Source of the DNA: Mytilus galloprovincialis
Lineage: Eukaryota > Mollusca > Bivalvia > Mytilida > Mytilidae
Direction of reading: 5' to 3'
Assembly: GCF_965363235.1 (NCBI RefSeq)
Contig: NC_134840.1
Span: 930,001-994,000 of the forward strand
DNA length: 64,000 nucleotides
In this document: piece after piece, positions 59,332 to 64,000 of the stretch
Layout: each line of letters opens with the position of its first letter
Numbering within the stretch: the first letter of the stretch is position 1
Program-made: the position numbers and the translations under genes
Notes under the pieces: generated by a model
The model's input: only the letters and a program-made list of their open reading frames with translations
Told to the model about the DNA's origin: nothing
Database searches by the model: none

Positions 59332-61930
59332 TGACGGTAATTCTAACGATAAAGTGTGATTGTCGAACTATGTGACGTTGACGGTAATCATTATGTTGAC
59401 GTTGATTGTTACGATGAAGTGCGCTGGTCTAACTGTGATATTGACGTTGATTGTTATGATGAAGTGTGATTGTCTTACTGTGACGTTGACGTTTATTTTT
59501 ATTAAGAAGTGCGATGGTCTGACTGTGTCGTCGACGGTAATTGTAATTATACATTGCAATTGTCTGACTGTGACGTTGACGTTGGTTGTGACGATAAAGT
59601 GTGATTGTCGAACTGTGTGACGTTGACGTTAATTGTAATGATGAAGTGTGATTGTCGAACTGTGTGACGTTGACGGTAATTTTTATGATAAAGTGTGATT
59701 GTCGAACTGTGACGTTGACGGTAATTGTGACGATGAAGTGTGATTGTCGAACTGTGTGACGTTGACGGTAATTTTCATGATGAAGTGTGATGGTCAAACT
59801 GTGACGTTGACGTTGATAGTTACGATGAAGTGTGATTGTCGAACTGTGTGACGCTGACGTTGATTGTAACGATGAAGTGCGATGGTCTAACTGTGACGCT
59901 GACAGTAAATTTTATGATGAAGTGCGATGGTCTAACTGTGACGTTGACGTTGATTGTAACGATGAAGTGTGATGGTCTAACTGTGACGTTGACGGTAATT
60001 TTTATGATGAAGTGTGATTGTCTAACTGTGACGTTGACGGTAATTTTTATGATGAAGTGTGATTGTATAACTGTGACGTTGACAGAATTTGATGAAGTAT
60101 GATTGTCTAACTGTGACGTCGACGGTAATTGTTATGATGAAGTGTGATTGTCGAACTGTGTGACGTTGGCGGTAATTTTTATAATGAAGTGTGATTGTTT
60201 AACTGTGACGTTGACGGCAATTGTTACGATGAAGTGTGATTGTCGAACTGTGTGACGTTGACGGTAATTGTTATGATGAAGTGCAATTGTCTGACTGTGA
60301 CGTTGACGTTGGTTGTTACAATGAAGTGTGATTGTCGAACTACGTGACGTTGACGTTGATTGTTACGATGAAGTGTGATTGTCGAACTGTGTGACGTTGA
60401 CGGTAATTGTTATGATGAAGTGTGATTGTCTAACTGTGACGTTGACGGTAATTGTTATGATGAAGTGCGATGGTCTAACTGTGACGTTGACGGTTATTGT
60501 TATGATGAAATGTGATTGTCGAACTGTGTGACGTTGACGGTAATTGTTATGATGAAGTGCGATGGTCTAACTGTGACGTTGACGGTTATTGTTATGATGA
60601 AGTGTGATTGTCGAACTGTGTGACGTTGACGTTGATTGTTACGGTGAAGTGTGATTGTCCAACTGTGATGTTGACGTTATAATTATATAATAATATAAAA
60701 AAAAAATATTTAAAGAGGGTAACTCAATTAGAACTAGTCTATTTTTCATTGAGGCCTTCAAACAAAATACATGCACACAGTTTACATTCATACATTCATA
60801 CATTGAAATACAATATATATTACAATATATATTACAAGTTGATACACAATTCAATTATTCAAATATAGAAAAGGCAATAAATGCAATATTTGATAAAGTT
60901 TTGATAAAGGAAAACAAATTATTTGACTTGCATATAATTTTGAAGAAAATGCAATGTTTCTTGAATAATTCCACATTACGACATTTTTTTTATTTCGAGT
61001 GGTAAATTATTCAATACTTTGGTTGCAGAATAATGAAAAGATTTTTTATAAAAAAAAATTGTATTTGGTTTTGGAACAAAAAGATCATTATTAGAGACAG
61101 ATCGTAAGTTGTGGTGTTGCACATCATCAATATTTAGCATTGCTAGTAAGTAATCAGGTGTTAGTCCATTTACAATTTTATAAATTAGAATTGATTGTTG
61201 GTATTTTATTCTTTTGGTAAAAGATAGCCATTTTAAAGACGAAAACACGAAATTAGATGTAATAGAAATATCGCATTCCAGTATAATTCTTGCTACTCTT
61301 TTTTGAAGTTTGATGATTCTATCTGAATCGTCTTGTAATAAATTTCCCCAAACTGAACTACAATAGTCTATATATGGTTGGTTGTTACGATGGTGTGATG
61401 ATCTATTACTGTGACGTTGGCGTTGATTATTATAATGAAATGTGATTGTCCAACTGTGTCGTCGACGGTAATTGTAATGATGAAGTCCGATTGTCTAACT
61501 GTGACGTTGACGTTCATTTTTACGAAGAAGTGCGATATGATGGTCTGACTGTGTCGTCGACGGTAATTGTAATGATGAATTGCAATTGTCTGACTGTGAC
61601 GTTGACGTTTGGTTGTTACGATGAACTGCGATGGTCTAACTGTGACGTTAATATTGATTGTTATGATGAAGTGTGATTGTCTTTCTACGACGTTGACGTT
61701 GATTCCTACGATGAAGTGCGATGGGCTAACTGTGACTTTGACGGTTATTGTTACGATGAAGTGCGATTGTCTAACTGTGACGTTGGTGTTGATTGTTACG
61801 ATAAAGTGTGATTGTCCAATTGTGACGTTGACGTTGATTGTTACGATGAAGTGCTATTGTCTTACTTTGACGTTGACGTTGATTGTTACGATGAAATGTG
61901 ATTGTCTAACTGTGACTTTGACGTTGATTT
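59332..61930. repeat. Minisatellite H, 45/47-bp unit, interrupted by a LINE
   Basis: The units carry GTGACGTTGACG, AATTGTTATGATGAAGTG and GATTGTC(G/T)AACTG. Two length forms (AACTGTGACG and AACTGTGTGACG) alternate irregularly. The 45-bp form preserves frame, giving 15-residue repeat ORFs such as MKCDGLTVTLTLIV. The array is split by the LINE at 60679-61375. The repeated TGACG resembles half of a CREB/ATF site. Confidence 0.92.
60679..61375 (-). mobile_element. 5'-truncated LINE with RT C-terminal frame
   Basis: On the minus strand an open frame from about 61375 to 60976 encodes YCSSVWGNLLQDDSDRIIKL, RVARIILECDI, LKWLSFTKRIKYQ, IYKIVNGLTPDYLL, HHNLRSVSNNDLFVPKPNT and NNLPLEIK, typical of the C-terminus of a non-LTR retrotransposon RT polyprotein. 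A non-coding tail with GAGGCCTCAATGAAAAATAG-like sequence and an AT-rich end follows to 60679. The 45/47-bp minisatellite continues on both sides, so the LINE inserted into a pre-existing array. No clear target-site duplication was found. Confidence 0.78.
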
Positions 61931-62189
61931 AAACCCCCTTTTAATTTTAACAAAATTTTCACGGTTGGCTAATCTTGCTTTTCTTAGTTACGGTCATTTA
62001 GCTGTCGGATTGAAATAAAATTTGCACATGTTGTACAATAATTTGAGTGTTTTTGGATTGGTCTACAAATATTGCTTAGTACAGCAAGATACCGTTAGAT
62101 TCGTAATATTTCTGTTAGATGTCATTTCAGAGTTATGGCACTTTTACCGTCTTGTTATGAAAAAGGCAATATTCTAAATGTCGTGCATT

Positions 62190-63312
62190 AGCAGAGAGTT
62201 AGCCCCTTAGCTACAGAAGGCAAAACTATAGTTGTTTATTGAGTATCTTTCTAGCAGAGAGTTAGCTACCCCTTAGCTACAGAAGGCAAAACTATAGTTG
62301 TTTATTGAGTATCTTTCTAGCAGAGATTTAGCTGACCCTTAGCTACAGAAGGCAAAACTATAGTTGTTTATTGAGTATCTTTTAAGCAGAGAGTTAGCTG
62401 CCCCTAAGTTACAGAAGGCAAAACTATAGTTGTTTATTGAGTATCTTTCTAGCAGAGAGTTAGCTGCCCCTTAGCTACAGAAGGCAAAACTATAGTTGTT
62501 TATTGAGTATCTTTCTAGCAGAGAGTTAGCTGCCCCTTAGCTACAGAAGGCAAAACTATAGTTGTTTATTGAGTATCTTTCTAGCAGAGAGTTAGCTGCC
62601 CCTTAGCTACAGAAGGCAAAACTATAGTTGTTTATTGAGTATCTTTCTAGCAGAGAGTTAACCGACCCTTAGCTACAGAAGGCAAAACTATAGTTGTTTA
62701 TTGAGAATCTTTCTAGCAGAGAGTTAGCTGCCCCTTAGCTACAGAAGGCAAAACTATAGTTGTTTATTGAGTATCTTTCTAGCAGAGAGTTAGCCGACCC
62801 TTAGCTACAGAAGGCAAAACTATAGTTGTTTATTGAGTATCTTTCTAGCAGAGAGTTAGCTGCCCCTTAGCTACAGAAGGCAAAACTATAGTTGTTTATT
62901 GAGTATCTTTCTAGCAGAGAGTTAGCTGCCCCTTAGCTACAGAAGGCAAAACTATAGTTGTTTATTGAGTATCTTTCTAGCAGAGAGTTAACCGACCCTT
63001 AGCTACAGAAGGCAAAACTATAGTTGTCTATTGAGTATCTTTCTAGCAGAGAGTTAGCTGCCCCTTAGCTACAGAAGGCAAAACTATAGTTGTTTATTGA
63101 GTATCTTTCTAGCAGAGAGTTAGTCGACCCTTAGCTACAGACGGCAAAACTATAGTTGTTTATTGAGTATCTTTCTAGCAGAGAGTTAGCCGACCCTTAG
63201 CTACAGAAGGCAAAACTATAGTTGTTTATTGAGTATCTTTCTAGCAGAGAGTTAGCTGCCCCTTAGCTACAGAAGGCAAAACTATAGTTGTTTATTGAGT
63301 ATCTTTCTAGCA
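62190..63312. repeat. Minisatellite I, 66-bp unit, about 17 copies
   Basis: The unit is 66 bp, with AGCAGAGAGTTAGCTGCCCC, TTAGCTACAGAAGGCAAAAC and TATAGTTGTTTATTGAGTAT. Common variants replace CTGCCCC with CCGACCC. Stop codons occur throughout, so there is no coding potential. Confidence 0.95.
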
Positions 63313-63416
63313 TTTTTTTTTTGCTAAATAAAGTGGATGTAAGCAATTATATGCAACCGCACGGTTTCGACAATTAAACTAAACCTATACCATATTGGTT
63401 TTTAAAAAATTCTTAA

Positions 63417-64000
63417 GGGTTCCGCGGAACCCAGTGTCTCGCCTACTTATGCTGTTAATTGCAGGCTCAACAAAAGAGGAATAAAATCAATAAAAATATT
63501 CCTCTTGATACTATCTTATGATTCTAGGAAGCTTCTGTCCAAGTTTGGTAAAAATATAGTATGTTTTGAAAACTTTAACTGCAGACTGTCTGTAACGTAA
63601 ACTGGAAGAAAAACTAAGTCCATTTATAAGTAAAATACAGATACACAGGTACAAAATTTTTTACAAAATTTTCTTAAAGATACTAGCTTTTGATCATAAA
63701 CAAGCTTCTGTCCAAGTTTGGTACAGGTCCAAAATAGTATAAGAAAGTTATTAAAATTTTAAAAACTTTAACCACAGAGTGAATGCGTTGTTTTCTTGCA
63801 GAAAATCTAAGTCCATTTAAAAGTAAAATGCACAAAAAAATGGATTTATTTGTTAACAAAATTTACTTCTGCATACTATGTTATGATCATAAAAAAGCTA
63901 TTGTCTAAGTTTGGTACAAACCCAGGATAGTTTTAAGAAAGTTATTAAAATTTCAAAAACTTTAACCACAGAGTGAATGTTGTTTCCTGGCAGAAAAACT
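63417..64000. mobile_element. Left part of a palindrome-headed repeat element (runs off window)
   Basis: A perfect 16-bp palindrome, GGGTTCCGCGGAACCC (63417-63432), opens the element. It is followed by TGTCTCGCCTACTT and by imperfect tandem units of about 170-190 bp, each with CTTCTGTCCAAGTTTGGTA or a variant (about 63533, 63705, 63900). The architecture matches the other hairpin-headed elements. The right end is outside the window. Confidence 0.55.

Noticed and set aside
59332..61932. ORFs of up to 122 codons with 15-residue repeats on both strands
   Set aside because: The 45-bp unit preserves frame automatically, and both strands are open, which points to repeat composition and not to coding.

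Overview
This window looks like nuclear DNA of a marine bivalve, most likely a mytilid mussel. The evidence is AT-rich sequence, short conserved exons split by long introns with GT-AG junctions, a high density of bivalve-type transposon remnants, and large intronic minisatellites. The organism assignment is inferred from gene structure and remembered mussel repeat families; no database was searched.

Three host genes can be rebuilt exon by exon. (1) The 5' part of TRIP12, a HECT-type E3 ubiquitin ligase, lies on the minus strand. Ten coding exons between 15531 and 4373 give 592 codons in continuous phase, and the rest of the gene runs off the left edge. (2) A complete FBXO36, an F-box protein, lies on the minus strand in five exons from 47657 to 34928 (202 codons). 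(3) A complete heparan-sulfate 6-O-sulfotransferase (HS6ST) lies on the plus strand in two coding exons, 48198-48649 and 51093-51801 (386 codons). FBXO36 and HS6ST start 540 bp apart in divergent orientation. TRIP12 and FBXO36 are also neighbours in vertebrates, but here they are in tandem and not head to head.

Between TRIP12 and FBXO36 (about 19.5-25.5 kb) is a retroelement block. On the minus strand an intact Ty3/gypsy-type integrase ORF (21729-23558) is followed by a second ORF that joins two C2H2 zinc fingers to a TatD-type metallonuclease domain and is broken by one frameshift at an A9 run. On the plus strand there are two decayed copies of a reverse-transcriptase C-terminus. This integrase plus zinc-finger-TatD pairing is the most unusual coding arrangement here.

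Roughly 18-19 kb of the window is tandem repeat: 40 bp units at 7.75-9.42 kb, 34 bp at 28.4-31.95 kb, 58 bp at 35.3-37.3 kb, 94/95 bp at 38.8-41.6 kb, 161 bp at 41.9-42.9 kb, 50 bp at 53.9-55.0 kb, 65 bp at 56.35-59.3 kb, 45/47 bp at 59.3-61.9 kb and 66 bp at 62.2-63.3 kb. The 94/95-bp array is an amplified copy of the FBXO36 F-box exon start together with its splice acceptor, so about 28 decoy acceptors lie upstream of the true exon. Other mobile elements include a MULE-type MITE with 60-bp inverted repeats and a 9-bp target duplication (17306-17832), a pogo-like MITE with TA target sites (721-1629), a decayed MULE (about 12.9-13.7 kb), a LINE fragment inserted in a minisatellite (60679-61375) and several Helentron-like elements with terminal hairpins and tandem-repeat cores.
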